A stretch of DNA of 64,000 nt from Flammula alnicola (lineage: Eukaryota; Basidiomycota; Agaricomycetes; Agaricales; Strophariaceae), in assembly GCA_015499995.1 (NCBI GenBank), contig JADNRV010000002.1, forward strand, positions 372,001 to 436,000, in the 5' to 3' direction. The notes under the pieces were generated by a model. That model was not told the DNA's origin. It did no database searches and saw only the letters and a program-made list of their open reading frames with translations. Below, in pieces: positions 1-10,279 of this stretch. A program made the translations under genes and the position numbers. Numbering within the stretch: position 1 is the stretch's first letter; each line of letters opens with the position of its first letter.

Positions 1-799
1 GGGGGGAAGAGGAGGAGACATTGTACTGTAGTTGTAATTCCAGAACGGGGGATGGAGATTCGGTCGCGACATGATTGTTTTAAACCAAAGATTTTCTGCC
101 AAGCGACTTACCGATCGATGAAGGCCAAGACAAAGCCAAGAGTCTCTTGGCCCATGCCGTCCCGTAAATAGACCCCAATCACTCTGCAATTAAATAAATA
201 CGAACTGTCCGGGGTCTGCCAAGCATTTCCCTTCCTCCGATGTCGGCACGGAACCCGTCCGGCTTGTCTGTTATAATTTCAGTCCTCCTCCTCCTCCTTG
301 GCTCCCTTGGCTGTCTTCCAATTATTCAGAGCCATTCTCACCACCATAAATAAACAGATATTTCCCTCACAGGCCTCTTGCAATCGGCTGAATATTTTGT
401 CCATTTCGGCACTTCCGTTCCCAATGTCCGACTTACTCAGGGCGTCATCAGATCCTATATGGAGATACCATCACCTAACCCTGCCGAATCCTTGGCAGGA
501 TTTGGCTACGTTCTCTTGGCGGATGAACTGCAAGAGCCAAGCACAAAGGACCTGCATTGCCTTGCAACTCAGTCCTCCATATCCTAATAGTAATATCCCC
601 CTACGTACTCTATACATACTCGGTCTTGGTCAACCGAACCTGCCCTACACAAGCAACTCTTTATTCTGCAATTCATACACGATATCTCTGTACAGCGCGC
701 AACAATCATCACCTACATAGCACCCATGCGGTAACCATAATTCATATCCAGTCATCTGGTACAAAGAGTATCATAGTTTAGACCCGGAAAATCCAATCT
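1..799. other. Left-edge region, no gene recognised
   Basis: The stretch opens with a purine-rich tract and holds only short overlapping open frames (the longest is about 140 codons at 298-720). None shows a recognisable domain, splice pattern or codon character. It may contain the 3' flank of the light-chain gene to the right and part of a gene outside the window. I see no tRNA and no obvious repeat. Confidence 0.4.
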
Positions 800-1518
800 T
801 TATAGTGTATTTTCAGCCTCGTCGGCATCATTAACACGCAGAACCTTGACCCATTCGCGATAGTTGAAGTTACCCTGTCTATCCGTGAATGGTCCTTTCA
901 GTAGCCTGTCCATCTGCACCCAAGATAATCAGTAAAAACCCAGCACCAAATTACAGCTCTTCATACCTCCTGCTCGTCCATTCGCTCCCCAACTTCACTT
1001 AGCCACTTCTTCATCTCGTCCACCCTCACCATACCCGAATCGTTCTCGTCAAACGACCCAAACGCCTCCAAAAGCTCCGCCTCGGTGTCAAACTCAAACA
1101 GGCGCTCGCTCATCATCGTAAGGAACATCGTAAAGTTGATGCCTCGGTCCGTAGACGCGTCCTCATACGACGATGTCCTATTGTGTGTACCTGGCCGCGC
1201 ACTCAACAGATCGTCCATCATTTGCTTCGAAGGCGAGATCCCTGCGTAGTCCTTGGTCATTGGAAGGACGCGCCAGAAAGGAATAAGGAAACTCCACCCA
1301 CCCAGACTCGCAAAGATCTCCTTCAAATCACTCTCGTTGACCCATCCATCCTTGTCATGATCGACAAGCTGGAACGCTTCTTTGAACTGCTGGATCTGTG
1401 GCGCTTGGAACAGCGAGAACACCCCAGAAGGCTCCCTCCGTGCTCGGGACTTTTGTGCCTTCGTGAGCGGTTTCGTCGGTGTGGGGTTGGGAGACAGGTA
1501 GTCAGGATACCGCGACAT
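800..1518 (-). CDS. Myosin II regulatory light chain (EF-hand protein)
   Basis: Calmodulin-superfamily light chain that binds the IQ motif of a myosin II heavy chain at the contractile ring. Three exons (967-1241 between introns 1242-1301 and 914-966; last exon 800-913) give 201 residues. A basic, Pro/Ser-rich N-terminus is followed by FSLFQ...QIQQFKEAFQLVD and a canonical 12-residue EF-hand loop DHDKDGWVNESD, then SLGISPSKQMMDDLLSARPG, which is highly characteristic of regulatory light chains. The 60-nt first intron is in frame, so an unspliced reading adds 20 foreign residues there; removing it restores SLGISPSK. A second, degenerate EF-hand (DENDSGMVRVDE) lies in the C-terminal half, and the protein ends with DRQGNFNYREWVKVL. 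The closest named relative is fission-yeast Rlc1. Family assignment is firm; the orthologue name is inference. Confidence 0.9.
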
Positions 1519-2610
1519 TCTTCTCCTCTTTAGTGCGATGCGGAACTGAATACTACTGAGAGAATTGTCTAGACGCCTCGCCTCTCAAGCGAGTTCTAGA
1601 GTCCTTGACTTTCACGGGAGATCGTGAACCTGACGCAATCGCGGTGGGCTCGTTTAGAGTATGTTGTGGCTTCGCACTGGCAAGTGGACGATCGAAGGTG
1701 GCTAGGTTTGTGTTTGTGTCAATCAACCGCATCATGAATGTTTCAATAGAGCTTCGATTGTGGCAGTGCAGAATTAACCGCAATCTCTGTCCACAACTCC
1801 GGTGTTCTGATAGGTTTCAATACCCCGACGATTTCGCTCTGGCGAGAGCAACGCTCTCAGATAGTACTCACTGTCCTTTCGATGACACGAAACTTGGTTC
1901 GCGCGATGCCGCTGCACATTTAACAGCCGACTGCGAACTCACTGCTAGTACTCCGAAACCTCGCAAGACACAAATAGCTTTCACTTCACGGCGTTTCCTC
2001 GTGCAATTCGCGATTAATACCAGCATCGACACTAGGAATCAATATTCAATAAAATACATCGCGTCCCACGAACTGAGGGCAAATCCAGCCTTCCTGCTCT
2101 ATCCTTCCTGACCCACTCGTATTGCGACTCTGGACCCCGCTGTAAATCCGTACGAAGGACAGGAAATTGGAACCCAGCTATATGGGATCCAGCGGTATGG
2201 ATTGATACAGACGAAAAGATCGTGTGCAGGAAGCACAGAGTATACATTCTGACTACGACCACATCGCACCGCCCAACAGTCATGATTACTGCCACTCTAG
2301 ATCAATCGCCCATTCGATTACCTTGGATAATCCGCGGAAATTCACACGAAATCAGACGGTTTCATTTCAGTCCCAGACCCTAATTCACTCCATTTATCTC
2401 CTAGAGAATTCAATAGCGATTGATTACCTTAGACAGATAGGCATAAGTACTTCATTACTGGGGGGTAATACAGGGTAAGGAGTGACATATGTATCATGAG
2501 GATGAATGGCAACATACGTCACGGTAAACAGACTGAACCCCACACGAGCGTCGACAACAGGTTAGAGTAAAAAAAAATCTAGCGGAAGTTGTTGGACATT
2601 GGATTGCCCT
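1519..2610. other. Intergenic region, no gene seen
   Basis: About 1.1 kb between the light-chain start and the 3' end of the first SDR copy. Open frames here (for example 1605-2111 on the plus strand) lack recognisable motifs and look like chance frames. The first few hundred bases should hold the light-chain promoter. Confidence 0.4.
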
Positions 2611-3664
2611 TTACTTTCTCTGTGAGAACCTCCTCCACAGATGGAGCAAGACCATTCCCCTGGGCAGCCACTTGAACAGCGCAAACAAGCCCGAGCTCCC
2701 GCCCAGTGTCATATACCGCGGCGGGTTCTTGCGCAGCGCGCTCGACACGACCTTCACTGCGAACGCCTGGCTCGGCATGCTACCCGCGCCTTGGCTCAAG
2801 TTGATGCGCCTGATGATGTCGGGCAGGTACTCGGTATAGAGAGTATCAGGCGCGAGGGCGAACCGCGTCGTCCCGTTGGCAGCGATGTTGGACTGGACTC
2901 CGCCCGGGGAGACGTGCAGAACCGAGATGCCTAGCGGCTTGAGCTCCATGAAGAGCACCTCGCTGATGCTGGTGACAGCGGCTTTCGAGGCGCAGTAGAC
3001 ACCGTTCCATGGGGTCGCGCTGTAGAACAAGCGACGCGTAGCACAGAGTCAGCCAGGGAATTTTTTACAATAAACAATACAGAAGGTGGGGAGGGTGGGA
3101 TTTCATGAAGCACGAATACGTACATTTCTCCGACAATCGATCCAATGTTGACGATGGTTCCCGATTTTTGCTTTGCCATGATGGGAGTAACGGCTCTGCA
3201 GACCCGCAGAATGGCAAATACATTAGTTTCAAAGGCTTGTCTGACGGACTCTATGGGTTGTTCCACGATAGGTCCTTATAGATAGAACAAATTGTTCGTG
3301 AATGAAGTTCTAGCGTTTTGAGAGTTCTCGGACGCAACACACCTGGGGCGATAACTCCAGCATTATTCACGACTACATCTATCTTGCCCTCTTTCTCCAC
3401 GATGTGTTCGAGCACTTTAGAGACACTTTCATCACTGTTCACATCGAGAGTGAGCTTCTCGACGGTTTCATCCTTGAAGTCTGCAATTGTTTCAACCTTC
3501 CGAGATGTGGCATAGACTTTGCACCCCTGACGGGCGAACTCTTCACAGCTGAAACAAGTATGACGAATTGTCAATAAAGCTTCCTCACTAGCTAAACTTT
3601 ATACGTACAGAGAATAGCCAATCCCTCCAGTAGAGCATCCCGTAACTAAAACAACGCGGGACAT
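2611..3664 (-). CDS. Short-chain dehydrogenase/reductase, AYR1-like, copy 1
   Basis: NAD(P)H-dependent oxidoreductase resembling fungal 1-acyldihydroxyacetone-phosphate reductases (AYR1 group). Four exons (3609-3664, 3343-3548, 3124-3274, 2611-3019) give 273 residues. The Rossmann cofactor motif TGCSTGGIG lies at about residues 8-16, NNAG near 85, and the catalytic YCASK (Tyr-x-x-x-Lys) near 155, followed by SEVLFMELKPLGISVLHVSPG. The hydrophobic C-terminus (FKWLPRGMVLLHLWRRFSQRK) could associate with a membrane, as AYR1-type enzymes sit on ER or lipid droplets. It is one of three copies with the same exon lengths for exons 2-4 (206, 151, 409 nt). Substrate is not shown by the sequence; other SDR roles are possible. 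Confidence 0.88.
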
Positions 3665-4588
3665 AGCCTTGAAGAGGTGTCAGAGCTGACGAGTAGCTAG
3701 TGTTGGAACTGGGTGTTCCGAGTCCTAACGATAGCAACCCTGGGCTTCTTGCCGCTATATATGTACGCGTACACCACACACCACACAAATATATCGCTCG
3801 CTTGCTTCGGGAAATTAAGTGGAATGACACCGACAGTGAAGGATTACTCGGTGCATACCGTACACTGGCATCGTGGCATGGCTGTTGACTCTGTAAAATA
3901 TGCATTTCTTCTACCCTGCCCGCTCATGTCGTAGAGTACATGGCATCCGTATGCTCGTTAGTCGATTGGAGCGAGAGATTCAGAGAATCTAAGTAACCGG
4001 CAAAGATGTTGCCTGTTGTCCGGTGTGCGATTCCTCAAGCTCACGCCGGCCCTGCCGAAACGCCAATTATAATTATTCAACGGGCCGTCGAACTGAAATG
4101 AAAACGTGTTACGTCAACAACTCGTTGGCCAAGCGCCCAGTCCAACTCAACGCCACAACTTTTTAGAAACCAACTACTTTGGAGTCATTTCACACTAACA
4201 TCACCTTCGCTCAACACTGAGAACAATTTAGTCTTGAATTCGACGCTTCTGGTGTTTTCTAATCTGTAGGACATTCAATTGAAAACTTAGGCTTGGCAAG
4301 CTCTAGTTTAAAGCCTCCCTATCAGCGGTGTATCTGACATTCAGCATGGCATAGTGACTGTATTATTTCCTCTTGTCATTTGCGCAGCAAGAGCTGAGAC
4401 AAACTCGAGATACCCGGTATGCGCGGCAGTATGTAGAGTAATGAATTTCCCCGTGTACAGGCTCAGCAGCCTCAGTTCAATGTTCCTCTGATTGCCGAAC
4501 ACCTCCGACCAGCTTGCGTTGATTCTTGTCAGAATTCTTGACGGGTGAATTATTCCACCTCACGCCCTCTTGACGCGGAGCAAATACT
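3665..4588. other. Divergent intergenic region between SDR copy 1 and LAG1
   Basis: Shared upstream region of two divergent genes. A TATATAT run at about 3755-3761 sits roughly 90 bp upstream of the SDR start. The block 3862-3917 resembles the upstream sequence of SDR copy 2, so the duplication carried promoter sequence. No gene is seen. Confidence 0.5.
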
Positions 4589-6397
4589 ATGTCCACAAGC
4601 AAGGAGAAGGCAAGGAAACGTCCGAACTCGTTTCGAGTAAAGACAAATGGCATTGAGTCTGTTCCCGTTTTCAGTAAATTCCATTGCACGTTACTTACTC
4701 TAAACAGAGACGACAGAAATCATCACCTCACAGGACCATTCCTCCCACAGACGTATGTTTCGTTTCTCTGCCATCAACTTCGCGTGTTCATTGCTCTATT
4801 CAGCCCTCTAGGTTCTTCAACACCTGCACGAAGCTCATCGCCTGCTTCCAGTGCTTTCGTGGCCCAGATTGCAACGCGGTCAGCATTCGTTCGATGGGCT
4901 GTCGATCCATGTAATATTTCGAATGTCATAGTTCTGGTTGCAGTCGCTGACGTACGTCTTAGCCATCTCTTTCAAGCTTCTTCTCCTGCCCATCGTGCTC
5001 TACTTTAACTGGGAACTTTTGGCCCTCTATGTCAAACTGGGCGTACCAAATCCCTTTTCTTCAATATTCATGATTACAGGCTATATCCCTACTTCCTCAC
5101 CCGAAGATCCGCGTTACAGGAAGACTTGGTGGGATATACCTTTCATTGCTTACTATGTCGTCGTCTTCTCCTTTATTCGTCAATTACTGGTCATCAAAGT
5201 GTCCCGACCGTTGGCACGCTATTTTGGTCTCAAACGCGAAACCAAGGTTGACCGGTTTGGAGAACAAATGTACGCCCTCTTTTACTTCATGTTTTTCGGT
5301 GCTTGGGGTTATGTTTGTGCTCGCCTTTCGGTCGGTGATATTTCAATCTCATCCTTTTCTTTCTAGCGTGTCATGACACAGCTTCCAACATATTGGTATA
5401 ACACGTCGGAGTTTTGGAAGGGTCAGTGCTGCACTTCATATTTAATTTCTTGCTCACCCTTTCCCTGCACAGGTTACCCTTTCTGGGATTTGAAGCCAGA
5501 ACTCAAGAGCTACTACCTCATTCAATTTGCGCATTGGTGGCAAGAATTGCTCGTCCTTGTTTTGGGTTTAGAAAAGCCAAGAAAAGATTACTGGGAACTT
5601 GTCGCTCATCATCTTGTAACTTTGTGGCTCATAGGGTACGTTTCAAGGGATTTTTCGCTTCTCGCTTCTTATCCCCGTCTATCAGGTGGAGCTATCTTGT
5701 GAATCTGACCTATATCGGAAATGCTGTCTATATGAGCATGGATATACCCGACGCCTTTTTCGCTGTGAGTTGGCTCCTCTCTTCAGCAACTTTGATTATT
5801 AATTGTTTTATTATTTCTCAGTTCTCTAAATTATTGAATTACATTCAGTGGAACACTGCCAAAGTCTATTCGTTCGGTGTATTTTTCGTAGTCTGGACGT
5901 GCGTGCTTTTGTATATGTTCCTTTGTCTGCTTCTCATTCAATGTAGGTATTTCCGGCATTATCTGAATATTTGGATCCTTTGGTCGGTCCGGTACGAACA
6001 ACCCAACATTCCGTAAGTTGCTTCTTGGGGAAACGAATGTTTTCAATGACTTGAATATTTCTAGGGAATGGACCAGGCATTGGAGTTGGTCCGAAGGTGT
6101 GTACATGCCGGGATGGATGCAATATCAGATTTTCTTGCCGTTGTTCCTGTTGCAAGGCCTAAATCTGTTCTGGTATTATCTCATATTTAAAGTCCTCTAT
6201 AGGCAGGTCGTTTATTATGTCGTAATATTATTCCCAGCTCATATCACTTTTACAGAGGCATCATGACCAACGAGGTCGATGATCATCGGTCAGACGACGA
6301 AGGTGATGATGATGACGACATACCAGACAAGACAGTTGACTCAATACCTCGTAATTTCGGAGATGCTTCTCTCCTCTGCTCCGTGGAATCCTCGTAA
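4589..6397 (+). CDS. LAG1: Ceramide synthase (LAG1/LAC1, TLC domain)
   Basis: ER membrane enzyme that N-acylates sphingoid bases with acyl-CoA. Ten exons give 446 residues. Seen: the N-terminal motif HLTGPFLPQT, several hydrophobic segments, YWELVAHHLVTLWLIGWSY with the conserved His pair of the Lag motif, then NLTYIGNAVYMSMDIPDAFF and SKLLNY, WTRHWSW and an acidic ER-type tail (DDEGDDDDD). Exon junctions: 4752/4804, 4910/4963, 5312/5367, 5421/5473, 5635/5686, 5764/5822, 5898/5947, 6012/6065, 6202/6256. The last intron begins with GC (AG|GCAGGT) and is needed to join KVLYR to GIMTNEVDD. The donor at 5313 (GTTTGT) is the least certain. It lies between SDR copies 1 and 2, on the opposite strand. 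Confidence 0.93.
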
Positions 6398-7161
6398 GGG
6401 TATTTATCCTTCCCCTGACAGTGTTGTTTGCTTGCCAAGAAAAAGTGGTATTATACATTATTTAATCTCTCAAGATATCTCGTCCTACCAGAAAGTACAG
6501 TCTCGCTGATGTTGGCTAATACCATTTTCATACCATATCGGAATTCTGTTTCCCTTCTGTCGTAGGCTCGTAACCAGGCACGTGGCAAAACCCCTTCCTC
6601 GTCCGAATAGTCACTATCCTGTTGCCACGGTTTGAGTTCAACTTTAACACTTGCTGAGGCCACCTCTTTTCTCGTGGGATACCAACTGGATCACCATCAG
6701 CCATGCTTCTGATGGCAAGCAATGTGTACTAAACTTCAAATTACATAACTTGTTGCTGTTGTATATGTATACCGCATTTTTCTATAGCGTGACGATACCA
6801 GAGTGGAGCAATCAACCCGTCCATAGTAGCGACCTATGGAGCCATTCTTATATGCGCAATCTGCGAGGAAGTCGAAATTAGAGAAGAAGCCTTGGATCTT
6901 GACCGGTGACCAATTAAATGAGCAAAAGTGGAACAACAACTATAAGTAAGACAGCAGTGTCGCACACATTCTCTGAGCTCTCGGAGTCCTATCTTCTTGG
7001 AAAGATGGGTGGTTTCTTGCTCATTGCCTTTGAAACAACCTTTGTAGAGAATTATTTACTGGCATAATATTTCAGTGCTGGGGAGTGAAACAGGAGACGG
7101 ATATATATTCGATCATGGGGAAGCAGCATATTTCACGGTAAACAGACCGGCGAAAGGCCCT
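6398..7161. other. Intergenic region with decayed SDR-like sequence
   Basis: Separates LAG1 from the 3' end of SDR copy 2 (convergent genes). Apart from the remnant at 6984-7075 nothing coding is recognised. A block near 6815-6860 resembles 8480-8520 downstream of SDR copy 3, consistent with a decayed duplicate of that gene's 3' flank. Confidence 0.45.
6984..7075 (-). pseudogene. Decayed 3' fragment of an SDR copy (copy 3-like)
   Basis: The blocks around 6989-7004 and 7010-7075 match the 3' end of SDR copy 3 (about 8699-8712 and 8812-8875): the stretches TATCTTCTTGGA and TTTCTTGCTCA...TGCCTT.GAAAC.ACCTTTGT...AATT.TTTACTGG recur in the same order. About 100 bp between the blocks are missing relative to copy 3, and scattered substitutions destroy the frame. 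It is a relic of a fourth, copy 3-like gene. Confidence 0.65.
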
Positions 7162-8184
7162 TCACTTTCTCCTTGAGAACCTCCTCCACAGAAAGAGCAA
7201 GACCTGTTCCCTGGGAAGCCACTTCAACAGCGAAAACGTGCCCGCATGCCCGCCCAGAGTCATGTACCGTGGCGGGTTTCTGTTGAGCCCGCTTAAGACG
7301 ACCTTGGTCGCGAACGCCCGCGTGGGCATGCTATTGGCGCCTCGGCTCCAATTGATGCGCCTCATAATGTCAGGCAGATATTCTGCATAAAGCGTATCCC
7401 GCGCGAGGGAGAACCGCGACGTCCCGTTGGCAGCAATATTGGACTTGACCGTACCCGGGGCGACGTGGACGACAGAGATGCCTAGCGGCTTGAGCTCCAT
7501 GAAGAGTACTTCACTAATGCTGTTGACAGCGGCTTTTGAGGCGCAGTAAATACCGTTCCATGGGGTTGCGCTGCAGAACAAGCGAGGAAATAAAATATTA
7601 AAAAATGTCGACCAGGTTCGAGAAACAAGAAAACATACATTTCTCCGGAAATTGAGCCAATATTGATGATGGTTCCCGATTTTCGCTTAGCCATGATGGG
7701 TGCAACGGCTTTGCAAACCCGCAGAATTGCAAACACGTTCGTGTCAAAGACTTGCCTGATGGACTCTATGGGCTGTTCCACGGTAGGTCCTAACAGGTAG
7801 AACACATTAAATAAAATTCTGTATGTAGGACTCTGGATACCTCGATGCGACACACCTGGGGCGATAACTCCAGCGTTATTCACGACTACGTCTATCTTGC
7901 CCTCTTTCTCCACGATGTGTTCGAGCACTTGAGATACACTCTCGTCGCTGTTCACATCGAGAGCGAGCTTCTCGATGGTTCCATCTTTGAAGTCTGCGAT
8001 GGTTTCAACTCTCCGAGATGTTGCATAGACTTTGCATCCCTGAAGCGCGAACTCTTCACAACTGTGGCAATAAGTAAGAGAATGGTCAATAGAGCTGCCC
8101 CACTAAGTGATAGGAATTTGCTACGAACAGTGAATAGCCAATCCCTCCGGTAGAGCATCCTGTAACCAAAACGACGCGGGACAT
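7162..8184 (-). CDS. Short-chain dehydrogenase/reductase, AYR1-like, copy 2
   Basis: Paralogue of copy 1. Exons 8129-8184, 7856-8061, 7639-7789 and 7162-7570 have exactly the same lengths as copy 1 and give 273 residues. Cofactor motif TGCSTGG, NNAG, and catalytic YCASK are all present, followed by SEVLFMELKPLGISVVHVAPG and a C-terminus ending RRFSRRK. The similarity is high at protein and DNA level, so this and copy 1 are a recent pair; copy 3 is more diverged. A TATATAT run lies about 40 bp upstream (8224-8230). An intact reading frame argues for function. Substrate unknown; AYR1-like reduction of acyl-DHAP is the family precedent. Confidence 0.88.
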
Positions 8185-8698
8185 GGTGTTGGAATCGACG
8201 AGTACCAATTTACACTGGCATCGTATATATGCATGGCACGACTGCATTTCTTCGAACCTGTCCACAGAGTAAAGGAATTTGATTGCTGCAACGGGCCATC
8301 CGTAAGTTCGTCGCCGGAAATCAACGTCGACTGAACAAACCAGTGCTCGAAGCCATACGCCAAGACATCAACTCCATGTGAAGAACCTCGCCGACGGTCA
8401 GGGCGTTGATGGTGGCCTTTGAGAAATTGTGTTTCTTTTTCTGTAAGGTTCGATGTTACACGTGGTTAGTTATGAATCAAGCCCGTCCATAGCTGCAGTG
8501 TCCATAGGACCACTCATCAAGAAGCAATCTTTATGGGACTGGTCTTAATTTTGTCCAATTAGCGGAACGAAAGGGAAGCATTTATAAGACGTTTTTACGT
8601 TGTAGAAGAACGTCGTATGCACACTCTTTGTGTGTGCTGTATTACAGATATAAGCATGTTGCCTAGTCGTCAGATCCGCCGCGACGCATGAGGTGGCC
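8185..8698. other. Intergenic region between SDR copies 2 and 3
   Basis: Holds the copy 2 promoter (8185-8260), a decayed SDR fragment (8359-8425) and the 3' flank of copy 3. No intact gene. Confidence 0.45.
8359..8425 (-). pseudogene. SDR fragment around the catalytic-lysine helix
   Basis: Read on the minus strand, this short stretch encodes FSKATINALTVGEVLHMEL, which aligns with the active-site region SKAAVNSISEVLFMEL of the neighbouring SDR genes, with two extra residues. The frame closes soon after and no flanking SDR exons are seen. I read it as a remnant of another SDR copy, possibly from a different subfamily. A chance frame is possible but the DNA similarity to the neighbouring copies argues against it. 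Confidence 0.5.
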
Positions 8699-9723
8699 TT
8701 ATCTTCTTGGAGAGAAATTTCTCCAAAGTAAATAAAGAACCAGTCCCCTGGGCAGCCATTTGAAAAAAGCAAACATGCCTGAATTTCCGCCCAATGTCAT
8801 GTATCGCGGAGGATTCTTGCTCAGTGCCTTGGAAACGACCTTTGTCGCAAATTCTTTACTGGGCATGCTGTTGGCTGCCTGGCTCGATTTGATACGCTTG
8901 AAGATGCTGGGCAAGTATTCAGAATAGAGTGTATCGGGGGGGATGTTGAAGCGAGCGGCTCCATTGTCTGCGATGTTCGACTTGACGCCACCTGGAGAGA
9001 CGTGAAGGACAGAGATATTGAAGGGTTTCAGTTCCATGACAAGAACTTCGCTAATGGAGGTAACTGCAGCTTTGGAGGCGCTGTAAACACCACTCCATGG
9101 AGCCGGTCTGTCCACGGGATCTGAAGGTCAAGAAACTGGGAAAAAAGAGGGTAGGTCAAACTTACACCTCTCCAACAATCGAACCGATATTGACGATGGT
9201 TCCATAGTTTTGCTTGGCCATGATAGGTACTATAGCTTGGCACATTCGGAGAACGGCAAACGTATTGGTCTCGAATACCTCCTTGACAGCCTCTATGGGT
9301 TGTTCCACCAAGGGTCCTACAAGGGGAAACATAAAAATGGCTAGTTCAAAGGCGGTCATTTGGTATTCTGAGGAACCACGTACCTGGGCTTACCAGCCCA
9401 GCATTGTTAACGACTATATCTATCTTGCCCTCCTTGCCGACTATATGCTTGATCACTTCCGCAACGCTTTTGTCGCTGTTGATATCAAGAGCAAGTTTCT
9501 CGACGACACCGCTGGCGAAGTCGCCAATGGTCTCAACCTTGCGAGAAGTCGCATAAACGATACACCCCTTGTGCGCGAATTCTTCACAGCTAAAATGGGA
9601 TGTAAGTCGTTCAGAAGATTCCTCAAGGGGCCAGGAAGGAAGAAATGAAGATACGAACAGAGAGTGGCCAATATCCCCGGTGGAGCATCCAGTGACCAAA
9701 ACGATGCGGGGTTTGTCGCTCAT
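8699..9723 (-). CDS. Short-chain dehydrogenase/reductase, AYR1-like, copy 3
   Basis: Third member of the tandem family, the most diverged. Exons 9659-9723, 9384-9589, 9166-9316 and 8699-9107 keep the exon 2-4 lengths of the other copies and give 276 residues; three extra residues sit at the N-terminus (MSDKPR). Cofactor motif TGCSTGDIG has Asp where the others have Gly. NNAG and catalytic YSASK are present, then SEVLVMELKPFNISVLHVSPG. The acceptor of the last intron was placed at 9108 so that exon 3 joins as GEV-PAPWSGVYS, matching GEI-ATPWNGVYC of the paralogues. A promoter-proximal cluster of TGCGACAC repeats lies upstream (9921-9950). Confidence 0.87.
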
Positions 9724-10279
9724 GGTTAATTATAAGTGGTGGTGATGGTCGTTGTCGTCGTCGTTCAAGTTGTCGTTATAGTAGACCGATAGACGTTTTA
9801 CTTCGTTCTCATGATCATGCGCCTCTATGCGCCTATCAATGCATGAGCTCGATATAGAACAATGAAAGCTAGAACTGCACAGACTTAAGGCACCCACCTG
9901 CACCCACGGCGATTCCCCAGATGCGACACAGTGCGACACCAATGCGACACTAGGTCAGACTCACCGGACCACACGGCACCCACTTGATTGTTGACCCTAT
10001 GAAGGCGAGTCACGGAATGCCATTCACTGGCTAGTGCTTGTACTGTATTGCGTAGACAATTCCGTTCAACGTTTCTGGGTCAAAAGCTGTCAAAAGAGCT
10101 GGTACAAGTTCTATTTGGCTGCTCGAGGAATTGAAAACAGTTTCTATTTCTGGTAAGCCTTGCTCGCTGAGAGAATGTTGCTCACTGCTCAGTTCCAAAA
10201 ATATCACATCATAATCAGTGGCTAAAGGACCATTGCCTTCACTCGTTAAACGCTTCAAAATATCAATTCTAATTCGACG
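9724..10279. promoter_or_regulatory. Divergent promoter region with TGCGACAC repeats
   Basis: Region between the starts of SDR copy 3 and the cupredoxin-like gene. Three TGCGACAC octamers lie at 9922-9929, 9932-9939 and 9943-9950, spaced 10-11 bp, flanked by CACCCAC motifs (near 9891-9908 and 9979). The near one-turn spacing suggests a protein-binding array, but no factor can be named. No convincing gene lies here. Confidence 0.4.

Noticed and set aside
298..720. 140-codon plus-strand open frame near the left edge.
   Set aside because: No domain, no codon bias, overlaps other random frames in AT-balanced intergenic sequence.
4674..4710. Possible 34-nt intron in LAG1 exon 1 (GTAAATTCC...AAACAG).
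   Set aside because: Too short and shifts the frame; the unspliced frame already reads into HLTGPFLPQT.
10031..10258. 75-codon minus-strand frame upstream of the cupredoxin-like gene.
   Set aside because: Reads like ordinary protein sequence in part, but has no recognisable partner exons or family and sits in a promoter region.
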